DNA of 64,000 nt from Conus ventricosus. Its lineage: Eukaryota > Mollusca > Gastropoda > Neogastropoda > Conidae. The notes under the pieces were generated by a model, which was given only the letters and a program-made list of their open reading frames with translations, searched no databases and was not told where the DNA came from. The position numbers and the translations under genes are program-made. The stretch is from positions 1 through 64,000 of the forward strand of contig JAFLJL010014913.1 in assembly GCA_018398815.1 (NCBI GenBank). The letters run 5' to 3'. Positions within the stretch are counted from its first letter, which is position 1; every line of letters starts with the position of its first letter. Positions 42,784-54,599 of this stretch are shown here, piece by piece.

Positions 42784-42920
42784 CACTGGCTTCTTTTCCC
42801 GGCGGGAAGCGGGGTGGGGATCACGTGACTGGCTTATTACTCATTGCCCCACAAAAAAATTTGGCCCGGGAGAGCTGACTAACTGCCGTGAATCTATTGT
42901 CTACATGGTAAGTATACTGC
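42784..42920 (-). repeat. Right inverted terminal repeat of the DIRS-like element
   Basis: Inverted copy of 21,174-21,310, with TCACGTGACTGGC, GAGCTGACTAACTGCCGTGA and an AGTATAC-like tip. Confidence 0.8.
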
Positions 42921-42924
42921 CAAA

Positions 42925-44400
42925 CAGGAGTATAAAACAAACTCCCCAGTTTTTACTGCACTTGCATGCTACTGGGCAAGGAAGACAGCCCTGCACTTTC
43001 ACCGGGGAAAAAGTGCACTGCTTTTTGCATCAGCGCACCTCAGAACTGGGAGTACTTTAGAAAAGGAATCAAGGTGCCGCCTTTAGTTTTCCAGCCCTGG
43101 TTTGGGGGGGGGGCAGGGGGTGCAGGTGAGCTTGTACCCGAAGTTGTCTGACAGAGTGCCCGTTGTGTGTGGGAAAAAAAGGGACACATTTTGGAGGGGT
43201 GTTTTCTGGTGCATGGGCTTTGCGAAAAAGGACTGACTAAGCCATGTTCACCGGTCACAGTTTGACACCCTACGCACTGGGAAAAGAAGACTTCGCATTT
43301 CCGAGTCCTGTGTGAAGTTATTTTCCCATGAAAATCAAAAGATCAGGTTGCTGCAGAAAACCCTTCAAGCAAGTTGCTTGCATTCCAGCAAAGTAGACGT
43401 TGTGTACACCCCTGAAAGAGAAATCCACAAGGTTTTGGGCTTATTCTTTCCGGGCTATGGTTTCTATAGCAGCATGTGTGGGATGTATTTTTTGGGGTTT
43501 GGGATGCCTGCTTTTACCAACTTGGGGCAACTTGGGCGGGAAAAGCACCAGCAGCAAAATGAACTCTGTGCCTGGAGGACACAAAATGCTGCTTGCCTCG
43601 CCTCCTGTGTACACGGCAGGATTATCCTGGTGTCACCTCCTCGTTAACCTCCGAGGACGAATCTGTATTGGGGGTTTGAAGACCCCCCTTGTGAATTCAC
43701 TAATCCCCACCGAAACAATTTTGGTCACTGGGGCAGGGAGTAGATCGTTTGACAAAAACTTTGCCAGGTCAGCCTTGTTTTTTAGGGGGAAATGTACTCC
43801 CCCTTTGTGGGAGGGGGAAAAGCTCGCCTTCATCAATGTTTTTTTTCGTTGGGAAATCTTACCTCGTCTTCTCCCCTTTTCTGGCTTTATGGAATCGGGG
43901 TTTTATTGTCGAAAAAATACATCAAAAACTTGAAACCTGCCCACTTGAAAAGACATTGATGAAACGCGCCAGGTCCCAAATGTATCGCTTGTTGGGGGTT
44001 TTCCAACTGCAGATGAGTGCCTGTCCCCTCAACCCGTGTGGCATTGTCACCAAATCACCCATCAGGTTTTGGGGGACAGGGGACTTCACGAGGGGGTGCC
44101 TGAACAGAAGCGCCTTGAACCAGAAAGTCATCCCACTATCTCTGCTTGGCAAGGGTACTGGCACATTCGTGTTTTAAACCATGGGGAAAGGTCAAGGGTT
44201 TCCTCCTGCCGCATGGCAGTGATCAATCTCTAAAAATCTTTCCGTCGCCTTTTTTTTTTCGTTTGGGGCGTGCACATTCTTCTGGTTTACTTTTCATACG
44301 ACTTCAAAAATTAGTGGCCTGTTCTTTTTAAGGCATACGACCTTTATCTTCTTTTCATCATGAGGGAGCAACCTCTCACAAAAACGTGTTCAACTGATTT
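42925..44400. other. Homopolymer-inflated DNA with fragmentary minus-strand coding traces
   Basis: Open stretches lie on both strands. Minus-strand frames at 43,633-44,160 may extend the gene at 44,430-46,118, but I cannot fix any motif. GGGG/CCCC runs are unusually frequent. Confidence 0.3.
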
Positions 44401-44429
44401 TTGGGCCTTTCGCTATGCGTTTGCAAGTC

Positions 44430-46118
44430 CTCCCAAATCTTTGTGGGGAGATCTTTTGGGTTCAAAATTTTTCAGTTTTTCTTTAATTTTCGAGTAGTAC
44501 ACACCCTCTTCACTTTTTGTTTTGCTTCTTCTTCTCTGTTGCACTCAATATGGTTGACAGTATCCCTAACCAGGTCAAAAGCTTTCTGGTTTCCAGGAAA
44601 TGTGGACCCCTGGAGGGCACGTCCATCCTCAAACTGAAGGGGTTTGTGGATACCCCCCATTCCGCCCCTTTTTCCCGTCCATTGAGCAACTCCTGGCTTT
44701 ACTGGACAACTTGGTTTAAAGGCTGCTTCCCACCTTTTCACAACAAAGTTTTTCCCGCTTCAAAAAGCCTTTGACCCCTTCTGACAGTTGCTGCATTTCG
44801 CCATTGTACCACAGCCCCCGGCATGGTGGGGCATATCGCATCATATATAGAATGGGGTGAATGCGGCAGATGCACTTCCATCCCCATCTCTCTTGCTCTG
44901 GGGGAAAATTAGCTGATTCCACCATTTGCAGTTTCCCAAAAAAATGAAAATTGGCACACCATAGGAAAGCAACTAAGTCATCCCCAAAAATCCTGAACTG
45001 CTTGGAAGCAAAAAAAAACGCGCGGTGTCTTCCTTCTGTACATTTTCTTCAATCCCCTTTTGTTCTCTCTTTTTTTCGTTGATGAATTTTCAACAGCTGA
45101 AACAGGTTTTCACGGCTTGAGGTTATTTTTGAGATTTCACCCCGATGTACGACTTTCCTGCCCGAACTGTTCCCAGCTTGGCCAAGGAGGGGGTTTTTCC
45201 CCCCCTCCACAATCCTGAGCATTTTCCCTTTTTTTCCAAGACCTTCAAAGTTTAGGGGCAAGGACCACCCTGCCTCAACCAAAGGTTCTGGGACTTTTTT
45301 CGTCCATTTCAACTCCATCACTTTGCAGAACAGGGCTTCATCAACTGTTAGCACAACATAGTGTTGCCCCAGTTTGTTAGCAACATGCTTGCATCTCTGA
45401 ATGACAGTGTTGAGGGGGTCCAATTCATGAGCTGGAGCTTGTATGGTGGGCATATACCCAATGCTCGTCACTGCTGGGTCAGCCGTGCTGATAGTGTGGT
45501 TGAATTGTGTCCAGCCTGTCTCACTGTCCTTCTCCTTGCTGCACATGAGGTTGAAAGTCATGTCCTTTCCTACGGCCTGAACAACACTTTCATTTTCATA
45601 TGTTATATTGAACCACTCATGCTTGATGTTAGATGTAATTGTAGGTTCTGAACGGCCTTCTATAATCTGTGCATGAACAAGCTTGTCTATGGCCTCAGGT
45701 ACTTTCATGGTTGAGTCTTTGTTTGAAGGCTGAAGTATCCTCAACCCGGGGCCTCTCTGCCAAGCAACAACTTGAGTGGCATGGAAACTATTCTTTCCAA
45801 GTTAAAATCATTGATGTCTATATTGTCACAAGTGAAGTGTACAGATCTTCCAGGCACAAGATTTGGTGAAACCACAGCTCCTGCTGCTGGATCTATTGCC
45901 TTAAGAGTACTTTCTGCCAGTGCTGTGCCAATTTGCTTTATGCTGTTGCAACTCAGTGTGTGTCCAGCACAGTAAATCGATGACCCCAACTCCTTTGACC
46001 TAGAAGCTGATGGCGAGTACTGCCCAGACCAAGGGTGCTTTGGGGTCGGAGTGTGTACCACACTCACATTATACACCAAATCTGTGCAACGACTCAAATT
46101 CTTTTCTGGGACTTGCAT
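44430..46118 (-). pseudogene. Decayed gene of an unnamed multi-copy invertebrate family
   Basis: Two long overlapping frames (46,118-45,741 and 45,744-45,049) join near 45,742 by a one-base shift. They encode SVHFTCDNIDINDFNLE, then PAHELDPLNTVIQRC, LGQHYVVLTVDEALFCKVMEL. A third piece (44,925-44,716) has a WKCICRIHPILY ... LWYNGEMQQLSEGVKGF pattern. I recall this D-NIDIND / V-T-VDEAL arrangement from long, repeated, uncharacterised proteins of molluscs and cnidarians. The acidic residues could suit a nuclease or transposase-like core, but I do not know its function. Possibly mobile-element-derived. The 5' end may extend to 46,285. Confidence 0.5.
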
Positions 46119-46289
46119 TCAGTGGTGTCATTTTTCATTTTTTTGTTCTGACGTCTCATCTGTGACACAGTCTTAGATGTTGCTAAGTCTTTGCAGAAGC
46201 ATTCCTTTTCGGTCAAAGTGTGAAGGTATGAGGTCACTATAAGGTTTCTGTTACTTTTTAGTGTTGTGTACTGTTTTTTTGACACTTAC

Positions 46290-47090
46290 TTCACAAATAA
46301 TTTAAATTAAAGGCAGAAAACATATCTATACCGGGTTAGCCCCTCTAGAAAATTACAGAAAAATATTAAAGTTTAGCGCAAGGTGGTGTAAAACATAAGC
46401 AAATAGGGTGTTGTTTGAATCAAACCGGTTCGTACTTTCATTTTGTCGGCCATTTTGAAATCATGATTATTCCAGGCCTTCTAAGCAATTGCAGTCTTGT
46501 CAGACAATAGAAATGGATTCAAACACCAACCAAATTCATTAGAAAGTGTTTTGTCTGACAGCTCATAACAAGAAATGCCCTGGGGACGGTGTTTGTTTTT
46601 CTGGAAATTTGTCCTGGTCTATAGTGCCTGTGATGTCATTGTTATTCCCCGATAGCCAAGAAGCTGCCGTTGTGCAGTAGCATTCATGCTTGCAGTTGTG
46701 TGCCTTTTTTGTCGCTGCATGAGGGTCACAGGTTGGAGTGTGTTGCTAGCTGTGTTACAGTCAGAAGCTGTGCGTTGTTCATGGCAGCATGGGGTTACAG
46801 GTTTGTGTCGTGTTAGCCAGCTGTAATAAATCGGAATCTGTTTGATAGTCCCTGGTTACATGAGGGTACAGCTTCTGTGTGTAACGATCTCTGTTTTACT
46901 GTCAGAAACTGCTTGTGTGTCCCTGGCTCCACGAGTTGCGGTAGCTGCATGCATGCCAGTTACTGCAATGAAGTGTCAGGAAACGCATTTGGGTCAGTAC
47001 CTACCCTCCAGATAAAAACCTTTTAATGGTTGTTAAGAGGGGTTTCTTTTTTCTCAGGTAAGATCAGAAACACTGTTTCAAAGAAGTGTG
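46290..47090. repeat. Spacer containing a degenerate ~70-bp tandem repeat
   Basis: 46,727-46,935 holds three diverged units with GGTTACAGG-TT-GTGT, GTTAGC-AGCTGT and CAGAA-CTG blocks. The flanks show nothing recognisable. Confidence 0.5.
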
Positions 47091-47093
47091 TGC

Positions 47094-47183
47094 GCCGTGT
47101 GTGTGTGTTGGTGTTCGTGGGTGTGTGTGTGTGTGTGTTGTGTGCTGTGTGTGTGATTGGTGTGTGTATGTGTGTGTGTTTAT

Positions 47184-47215
<32 letters not shown>

Positions 47216-47320
47216 TGTGTGTGTGTGGGTGTGTGTGTGTGCTGTGTGTGTGTGTGTGAGTGTTGTTGTGTGTGTGTGTGTGAGTGTGTGTGTTGTGTGT
47301 GTTGTGTGTGTGTGTGTGTC
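47094..47320. repeat. (GT)n microsatellite
   Basis: Interrupted GT dinucleotide tract, about 225 bp; open frames over it are repeat translation. Confidence 0.95.
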
Positions 47321-48119
47321 CATTCATTTAACGTCTTTCCACTCAAACGTGCTATTAGACGGGAAGAAAAAAAATCGTGCCGAAAGAGTGGATGGGGAAT
47401 GAAAGAGCTTTATGTGCTTCTGCTTGTGAACAACAGTATGTGTGCCAGTTGCGTGTACGTAAGTGAGCATGTGCGTGTGCTCCTTGTGTGTGTATAGGAG
47501 TTAGGTTTGGGTGCTATGTGTGTGGCTTATATGAGTGCTTATTTGAATAATAATGGTAATTACCAAAAACACTTGTATTTTTCAAATAAGTTTGAAAATA
47601 TAAGAAAAAAAAGCTAAAAAATTTTAACAAAACTAAATTAAAACCAACTAGGCACAGAAACTTACCTTTCTCAGTCCTTGTCACTTTTGAGCTTTGTACT
47701 TTATTCATCTTCCCTCCCCAAATATCCCCCATCCCCGCCCCCCCACACAAAAAATGAAACCTATAAATACTTCCCAATGGATGCTGCGCTCAAAGCATAC
47801 AAGTAACTTATATGTTAGAGCTGGTGACTCAAAGATGGCCTGTGCCTATTTATGCATCAACCCTGGAATTATTTTTTCATGTTGACATGTAACAATATGA
47901 TCACGTGTTATTTCTTTTACATAAACATACTATGTTTAAACAAATTTTGTTTTAAAAGCATCAGTTTCCACCTATTACACTAATTGAAAGTATATTTTAT
48001 TTGAACTAAAATCATGTTTTAAATGATTTTAATGTCAAAAATATCAATAACTGATTTTGTTGTCATGTTCAATCATTCTATCTTTGAAAGTTTTCGAAAT
48101 ATATGTTTTAACCTAAATT
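47321..48119. other. AT-rich spacer downstream of the LINE
   Basis: No gene recognised. It lies beyond the 3' end of the minus-strand LINE; no clear poly(T) (that is, poly(A) tail) or target duplication found. Confidence 0.4.
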
Positions 48120-48129
48120 GCACTGCGCA

Positions 48130-48610
48130 TGTTCGCTAAGGTTCTAGGTAAAGATCTTCAGTACCAACAGATTGTTTTGCTCCAAGCTTAGCTGCCCCTA
48201 TCTACTTATCGTTGTAATAAAGGAACAGTTGTGAAGGAATCCAAACAAAAGGATAGTTGGGTGCCTCCTTCTTAAGGCATATGGATCAAACCGCTTATTC
48301 ACTAATCATTTCAGCCTAGTATGCGAATTTAAAAATCTTTTATTGCCTGAAGGACTGATTTTGAATCTACACACAAACAGAGCTTGAAATATTGTTTTGG
48401 GGAAAATTTAATAAGTTAATTCAAAGCCATGAGTATGGCTGTTATTCAGCTGTAAATATGGTTATGTTATATTCCAAATGTTAAAAAGATTTCTCCACCT
48501 CAAGTCAGGGATTAAGAATGAAACAATGTTTGTTACAATACATGAAACCATCTGTGTATATTTTTAATGGTTAGTGTATTTCTCGTCCATATGACACTTT
48601 GTTACTTGCT
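48130..48610 (-). pseudogene. LINE RNase H domain
   Basis: IYTDG (near 48,555, catalytic Asp), FTAE (near 48,450, Glu), CVDSKSVLQAIKDF (48,325-48,370, Asp) and AAKLGAKQSVGTEDLYL (48,145-48,195) keep the order and spacing of RNase H catalytic residues, in broken frames. In the native element it would remove the RNA strand during target-primed reverse transcription. Confidence 0.65.
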
Positions 48611-48899
48611 AGCATATTGATATTTTCATTCTTTTTTTTGTTGGCTGTGATCAATATCAAAATGAGATTTTTTAAGTTCCCAGGTGGAATAGGACAAAAT
48701 GATGGTCTGGGATGAGAAATTTTTCTGTTTCTAAAGAAACCCCAGAATCTGAAATTATTTTTGATGTTTAAGTTGCTATAGTTTATTTGAGAAGTTATAG
48801 ACTTTGCTCTTTTCGGTAAAATCCAAATCTGATCTTAGTTTTTTGATTTCTGATTTAATGTGTGTTTTTCTAGCTGTCTTTTAATGACAAAGTTACACA

Positions 48900-50950
48900 T
48901 GTTAAATCTCTATATCAGCCAGAGGAAGACTGAAGCTTCATGATTGTACGTGACGATGGATTGCGTGTACAGGAAGTCCAAGGGCTAATTTCAACGCCTT
49001 ACATTCAATACTTTGCAGTTTTGGTAATAAATTATTTAGGCGCGTAGTAGAATATTTCGTGGGCATAAGTTTTTTTTGAATCTCATTAAAGTTTTACTTA
49101 GAGTGATCAATGTAGCTGGATCTTGCCCCACTTTTCTTTAGAAAATGATTTTCAGAAAGTTTTATTGTTTTTCTCGTTTGTTAAATAAATATTCGATATG
49201 GAAGTTCCATTGATTACTTTAGATGTAAAATAATCCTAGAAATTTTATCTCTGTAACGTACTTAAGAGGAGGAGTATATCCAATGTGAAAACAAGCATAC
49301 TTTTCTGGGTTAGATCACTGTTTTTAAAAAGTGAATCTATTTGTTTTTTCGGTTGACAGACTTAATCCATTTAGCTTCATCTAATCCACCATTCTTAATT
49401 TAGCTTCTGCTTGATAGATCTTTTTGACGAATTTTATATTCTCGCTGTGAAAGTTTTCTTTTTTAAAGTTACATCCATCCACATGCAATATATCATCTGC
49501 ATATTGGACAAGAAACAAACTTTTTTTGATAATTTGTTTGGCAGTTCATGCATTAATAACGAGAGGAAGTGTCGCTATTACTGACCCTTGAGGGATTCAC
49601 CATTGAAAGTGTTCTACTTGTGTGGATTATGTTTTTCACTCTTGTTTCTTATTACCCTATCCTTTAGAATAACATCTGAACATAGTTGTATATATTTCCT
49701 GTTCAAGCCACTGTTTTTTAAGGTTTATTCAATAGCTGAAAAGCCACTACTTGGTCGTAAGCCTTATTATATCAAAAAAGAACAGCAATAACACATTGTT
49801 CCGTTCTGGCAAACTGTTTCTTTATATTTGTTGATAATTTTCCACTAAAAGTTCTGTAGTGGATCGACCTTTCTGGAAACCAGATTGATTGATTGGTATG
49901 ATGTTATAATTTTGCAGTAAGTAACAAGTCTATTCAAAAACAAATTCTTTTCTGAACAGTTTACGTACATGTGAAGTTAATGCAATGGGTTTATAATTCT
50001 TAGGATCCTTTGTAGATTTTCCCTTGCTTATGAATTGGACAATAATCCGACTGTTTCCCATATTTTTGCATAAACACCATTGCTCCAACATGTACTAAAT
50101 AATTTATGGAAGAAACATCTACAAAATGTCAGGCAATTTTCTTAACATTTGATTAGATATTGCATCTAACCAATAGATGATGTCTTAAATGGGTATGGAT
50201 CTCATGGCTCTTTTACTTCTTGGATAGTTATAGGGAGCAGTGGATATTGTTACTATTGTCTGCTGTACATTCATCATGTGCTTTACTACCTTCTTCTTTC
50301 TCTCTGATATTTTTGGTGAGAGTACTTGTTAGGACACCGTCGAGAGCTTACCTAGCAATATATGTTTACAAAGGCTTCTGTTGTATCATCAGCACTAGGA
50401 AGGACTGTTGTTATCTTTTGTCTTATTGGGTACTGTGTCGCTGTTAATCCATTTTCATAAGCTTTCTGTTTCCTCCCACACTTTACCTATCTCTTTATGA
50501 ATTGTAACTTCAGAGTTACAAAATCATTCCAATGGTTGCTAGCTTTGCGTCATCTATGACATCTTTACTTTCTTATATCTGCCTTTCTTCATTTCTTTAT
50601 GAATACTTGCTGATCTCTTATTACACTAAATCCTGAATATTCTTTTTTCTTTCATTGTCGTTTCAACATTTTGTTTCCACCATTGCATTTCCATTATGTT
50701 TTTTTGACTTCAGGGTTTTTTATCTTCGGGGATCGACTTGTCAGCTGCTGCTATAATATATTTACAAAATGCAGTGTATTGGTCATCTAGTTTTCATTAG
50801 CTGGAGAAACACTATGCCTTTTGTTGTTAAGGATTGGTTTGGAAAACAAGACCAATCTGCCCTTTTTTGTAAATATATTTTGGAATAATATCTTCTGAGA
50901 TTTTATGTTCTAATATGTCATTCAAACGATATTATTATTGGAATTTGATT
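48900..50950 (-). pseudogene. LINE reverse transcriptase
   Basis: NQSGFQKGRSTTEL (49,850-49,893) is the fingers box; a KAYDQV segment (near 49,755) carries motif A; PQGSVIA (near 49,580) is motif B; LVQYADDILHVDG (49,480-49,512) is the catalytic YADD; EIKFLGL (near 49,205) lies in the thumb; a post-RT SIECKALKLALGLPVHA-like block lies near 48,970. About 600 codons, repeatedly shifted. The open reading frames are short, so this copy is dead unless the indels are artefacts. Confidence 0.78.
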
Positions 50951-50989
50951 GATCCCAGTGGATATCTCCTGTTTCCCACATGAGTTTAC

Positions 50990-51675
50990 TACAAGTGATG
51001 AGATGTAAAGGTTAAAATCAATGGATGAGGGTTATGGGTGGCTATATCTGGATGCGAGTAATATTTCATTATTTAGCAAATACAGATTAGGAATCAGCTT
51101 GTTATCACATAATCGATTACTTGTAACTTAAGAGCAGCCATGGTCCCATAACGAGCTGTGCATTAAAATCTCCTCCAATGACCAGTGTCTCTTTGGTCTT
51201 GGAACCCTTTTGCCATTCTGTATTCGCATCATCCATGTCTTTTGGAAGGTAAACTGAAGCAATGTTTAATATTCAAAGAAGAAGGTAAATTTGACCATTG
51301 CTGCACCGCATGAAGCAGAAGGGAGGTTATTGGATACTGGTGGAGTTTCTTGCAAAAATTCAGGCCTCACGCACATAGGATAGTGTTTGTATTCGGTCCG
51401 CACATTGTCCTAAACTTGGGGGGTGATAGAATCAGGTAAATGTGGGTTGATTATCGCCTGTTGAATTTAGTGATTGTAATAATAAAACATGAAACTAATT
51501 TATACCAAGATTGATTCAAGTCTGATACATTGTTTGTTATGGAGCGACAGTTCCATTGGAGAAGCTTAATAGTTGGTCTCGTTTTGTTGTCAGTGTGTTG
51601 TGTGTGTGTGTGTGTGTGCGAGTGCGTGTGCGCGCGACGTTTGTGTGTGCGTCGTGCAGCAAGGTGTGTCTCCAT
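50990..51675 (-). pseudogene. LINE AP-like endonuclease
   Basis: IKLLQWNCRSITNNVSDLNQ (51,535-51,590) is the N-terminal strand with the metal-binding Asn. SVYLPKDMDD (51,235-51,265) and VIGGDFNAQL (51,148-51,178) carry the later catalytic positions. Native role: nick the target. A (GT)n tract precedes the domain at 51,597-51,650. Confidence 0.72.
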
Positions 51676-52047
51676 CTTTTGTTTTTCGTTTAACCCTTAG
51701 GTGTCTTTTATCTTCTGTTGTCAGATTGGGTCCTAAAGCCACACACGCATAGGTACATCATAATTACTGGCTTGGAACAGTGAAATATTGCGAAGCCGAA
51801 AGGATTCAAGACGCTGAGCAGGCACGTGTAAAATATGCCTTCTCTTTTTCTGAATGGTACGAAGTGGAATGTTAGTTTATTAGACAGTGCGCCAACTAAG
51901 CTTTAATAAATGTTTTCTACAACGTGGAGGAATCTTTGAAGTGGGTTTATTATTCTTCAGTTTTGCTCCCGTTGCGTTTGTCGAAGCAATAAAAACGTAT
52001 GGAAGCGTGACACATCTCTCGAAGCATCTGACATTAAAAACGTTATA

Positions 52048-52118
52048 AAAAAAAAAATAAAAAAAAAAAAAAAAAAAAAAAAAACAAAAAAAAAAAAAAA
52101 AAACAAAAAAAAAAAAAG

Positions 52119-52172
<54 letters not shown>

Positions 52173-52174
52173 AA

Positions 52175-52218
<44 letters not shown>

Positions 52219-52231
52219 AAAAAAAAAAAAA

Positions 52232-52294
<63 letters not shown>

Positions 52295-52316
52295 AAAAAA
52301 AAAAAAAAAAAAAAAA
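52048..52316 (+). repeat. Very long A-rich homopolymer tract (~270 bp)
   Basis: Almost pure A with isolated C, T or G roughly every 15-50 bases. Flanked on the right by (CA)n and (CT)n at 52,371-52,455. It is on the wrong strand and side to be the poly(A) tail of the LINE at 48,120-51,680. Confidence 0.9.
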
Positions 52317-52370
52317 CGAATGCTCTACTGTACACCTCTATCGTGTGATTCTTCCCACTGGCAACCCACA

Positions 52371-52425
52371 CACACACACACACAAACACACTCACACACA
52401 CACACACACCACCAACACACACACA

Positions 52426-52455
<30 letters not shown>
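52371..52455 (+). repeat. (CA)n-(CT)n microsatellite
   Basis: ACACACAC tract with a CACCACCAACAC break, then CTCTCTCT; adjoining the A-rich tract. Confidence 0.95.
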
Positions 52456-52458
<3 letters not shown>

Positions 52459-52459
52459 T

Positions 52460-53720
52460 CCTTCTCTCGCACCCTCTAAATAATCAAAGAATTTGCGGGG
52501 GTAACCGTTAACACTGCGGAGAAGCTGCAGTAAATTCAAACAATTTTATCAGTTTTTCTTTCCACTAGGAGGGGAGTTTTCCTTTGTGCGTCGTATTTGA
52601 ACACCAAGGACATGATTCTACCCTATGGTACCCACCATTTTGCCCCACAAACATGAAAGCTAGCCCGTCACACATTAAGGCCATACGATGTAGTGCTTGA
52701 TTTAATTTTTCCGTATTATTTGTTACCAAACAGAAAGCTCTCAGTGTTCATAAAAAATCTTCAAAACGAAGCATAAAGAATCGATCTACTAGGGACAAAC
52801 TCTCCAGGGAGAGCTTGGTTAGCAGAAGGTCTTGAGAGAAGAAACTGGATCACGACTTTCTAGAGTCATTTTGGAATTTTCGACTTGCCACTACGGACTT
52901 CTAGAGGTCATTTTGAATTTTCGAATTTTCCACTACGACTTCTAGAGGTCATTTTGAATTTTTCGAATTTCCACTTTACGGGTAGCTCTGTAGTCTTGTG
53001 CGTCCCTCTTCCGCTTAAATATCTTTCCCAAAGAACTATCTTTTTGAAATGCCCATCAGTGAGATGAGGATAGATGATGTTGACAATGCTTTGGCTTTCC
53101 ATTCCGGGTCCTGAGACTGCACGACAGGTCTTGTACTTTACGCTTCTTTCATCGAAGAGGGAGAGATAGAAAACTGCCGTGTGGGTCTGGAAATTTGAGG
53201 CAACACTCTCAGAGACACATCCATTTAGTGGATGAAACTAACGGCTGAGGTGAGTTTCCCAACTGAGTACCGTAGGGCAAACTCAACTCTGGGTAGGGAG
53301 AGCGGGTCGGGACAGACAACCCTAACATGGCTCTGATGGGATAGTACCCACGCCTCCCAACACTACACTATGCCAGCGAAACGGGTTTTTTTTCTCCGCA
53401 ATAGTTTGGTATTGTCTATGTTAAGGAAATTTATTCCCTTTGAAGGTTCCAACTTCTTCTTCCACCTATCTTATCCGTTGGAACACTTTTAAGATTCCAT
53501 TGCCATTGTCGTAAGTGTTTGTTGCCCTCTCTTACTAGAAATCGCGCGCTGTTCCTTGAGTTATAGGCTGATGCTCCTTACACACCCCATTACTACTAAC
53601 CCTCTATGGCCAGGACTTTTGCTTGGGAAGCCGGTTCTCTTCCGCCATGGCTAGACTGACATAACTAGTTGTCATTACTGTGAAACTTTGAGTCCATCTG
53701 CTTTCGCATGGCACAGTGAG
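52460..53720. other. Unassigned sequence with a short triplication
   Basis: 52,857-52,975 contains three copies of about 45 bp with ACTTCTAGAG-TCATTTTG-AATTTTCGA. 53,160-53,400 is GC-richer, with GGTAGGGAGAGCGGGTCGGG, perhaps a SINE-like or host fragment; no tRNA-like boxes could be confirmed. Confidence 0.35.
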
Positions 53721-53922
53721 TTCAATCAGAGATCTGGCTTTGATAGGTCTGTGTTGAAATGCCTTTCTGGTGTAATGCCACTCTTGTGATGATATCTAAC
53801 GTGGTCTATACCCTCTCCTAAATCTGAAAGATCAGCCCACGCACCACACGGGAGTCCATGCATGCAGATATTCCGTGTCATACTCCTGATGTCACAGCTG
53901 TTAAAGACCATGATCTGTACTT

Positions 53923-54577
53923 TCAGACGAGCGGATGGTCGCTCCCCGCTGCTGGAGCCCTGGTGGGGAAAATCATATCTTTGGCAGCGTTAAACTGCAT
54001 GGAAAGGTTTTTTAGAACTTGCTGTGCCTCCATGTGTGCTTTCCCTGTCGTAGTACTCCTTTGCATGACGAAGGACATTGCTTTTTCACCCCACTTGTTT
54101 GCCTTTGACAGAGGGCTGAACGTGGGGTCATTTGGATTTTCTTCTATTTCAACAGGTTTAAATGATGTGGGTGGCAGGAGGTATGCCACAGGTCTGAGGA
54201 AAATAAAGGCTAATTCTGAGAGCCAGTCCTGTGCCACATTTCATCCCAACAATGAACTGTTGTGGAGAGAGTCTTTCCGTGCGGCCTATGCCCCTGTTGG
54301 CTATCTTGGGCTGTTTTCTGGATTCGCTTGGCATTTGACCTCTGCTTTTGCCTCAGACGCCAATTCAAGTTTCTGTTGATTCTGGTCCCTGTCTGTTGGG
54401 TTTGTGCGCGTCGTGTTTTGTCCCTGAATCTGTGGGTTCTCCATACTCCACTGCTACGTCCAGTCCCTCCTGAGCTACCATGGTTCTGCCAGGGTTAGCT
54501 TGGGCTTGTCTGAATCCACTGGCTTGTGTCCTTGTTTTCAAACTAATTAGTATCTTTTTTTTGCTCTTTTTTTTCAT
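53923..54577 (-). pseudogene. Unknown conserved-looking ORF fragment
   Basis: The open frame at 54,237-53,923 (NPNDPTFSPLSKANKWGEKA, then AHMEAQQVLKNLSMQFNAAK and TRAPAAGSDHPLV) is non-repetitive, hydrophilic and helix-rich. An overlapping upstream frame lies at 54,577-54,365. The composition looks like real protein rather than noise, but I cannot name a family. It may belong to the same element type as the gene at 44,430-46,118, since both lie on the minus strand in similar DNA. Confidence 0.35.
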
Positions 54578-54599
54578 GAAGGATTTTTAAACTGGAATT

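Larger units (their letters stand above)
21174..42920 (+). mobile_element. DIRS-like retroelement split by Maverick B
   Basis: Inverted terminal repeats at 21,174-21,310 and 42,784-42,920 enclose a GC-rich 5' half (to 25,524) and a GC-rich 3' half (from 41,044), both coding on the plus strand. Without the 15.5-kb Maverick the element would be about 6.2 kb, the usual DIRS size. The 5' half carries reverse transcriptase and RNase H signatures and the 3' half a tyrosine-recombinase-like region, the domain order of DIRS elements. All frames are broken. Confidence 0.75.
48120..51680 (-). mobile_element. LINE (EN-RT-RNase H), probably Jockey/I-group, decayed
   Basis: Reading the minus strand from 51,680: AP-like endonuclease, reverse transcriptase with YADD, then an RNase H domain, all on one strand in the right order. 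The RNase H favours the I-type group. Many stops and shifts; the untranslated ends are not defined. Confidence 0.8.

Noticed and set aside
52048..52316. Poly(A) tail of the LINE at 48,120-51,680
   Set aside because: The LINE reads on the minus strand, so its tail should be a T-run at the low-coordinate end.
51880..52539. 219-codon minus-strand frame rich in Phe
   Set aside because: It is the translation of the A-rich tract and microsatellite.
53160..53400. SINE or tRNA-derived element
   Set aside because: Composition is suggestive, but no box A/box B pair, tail or repeat copy in the window could be shown.
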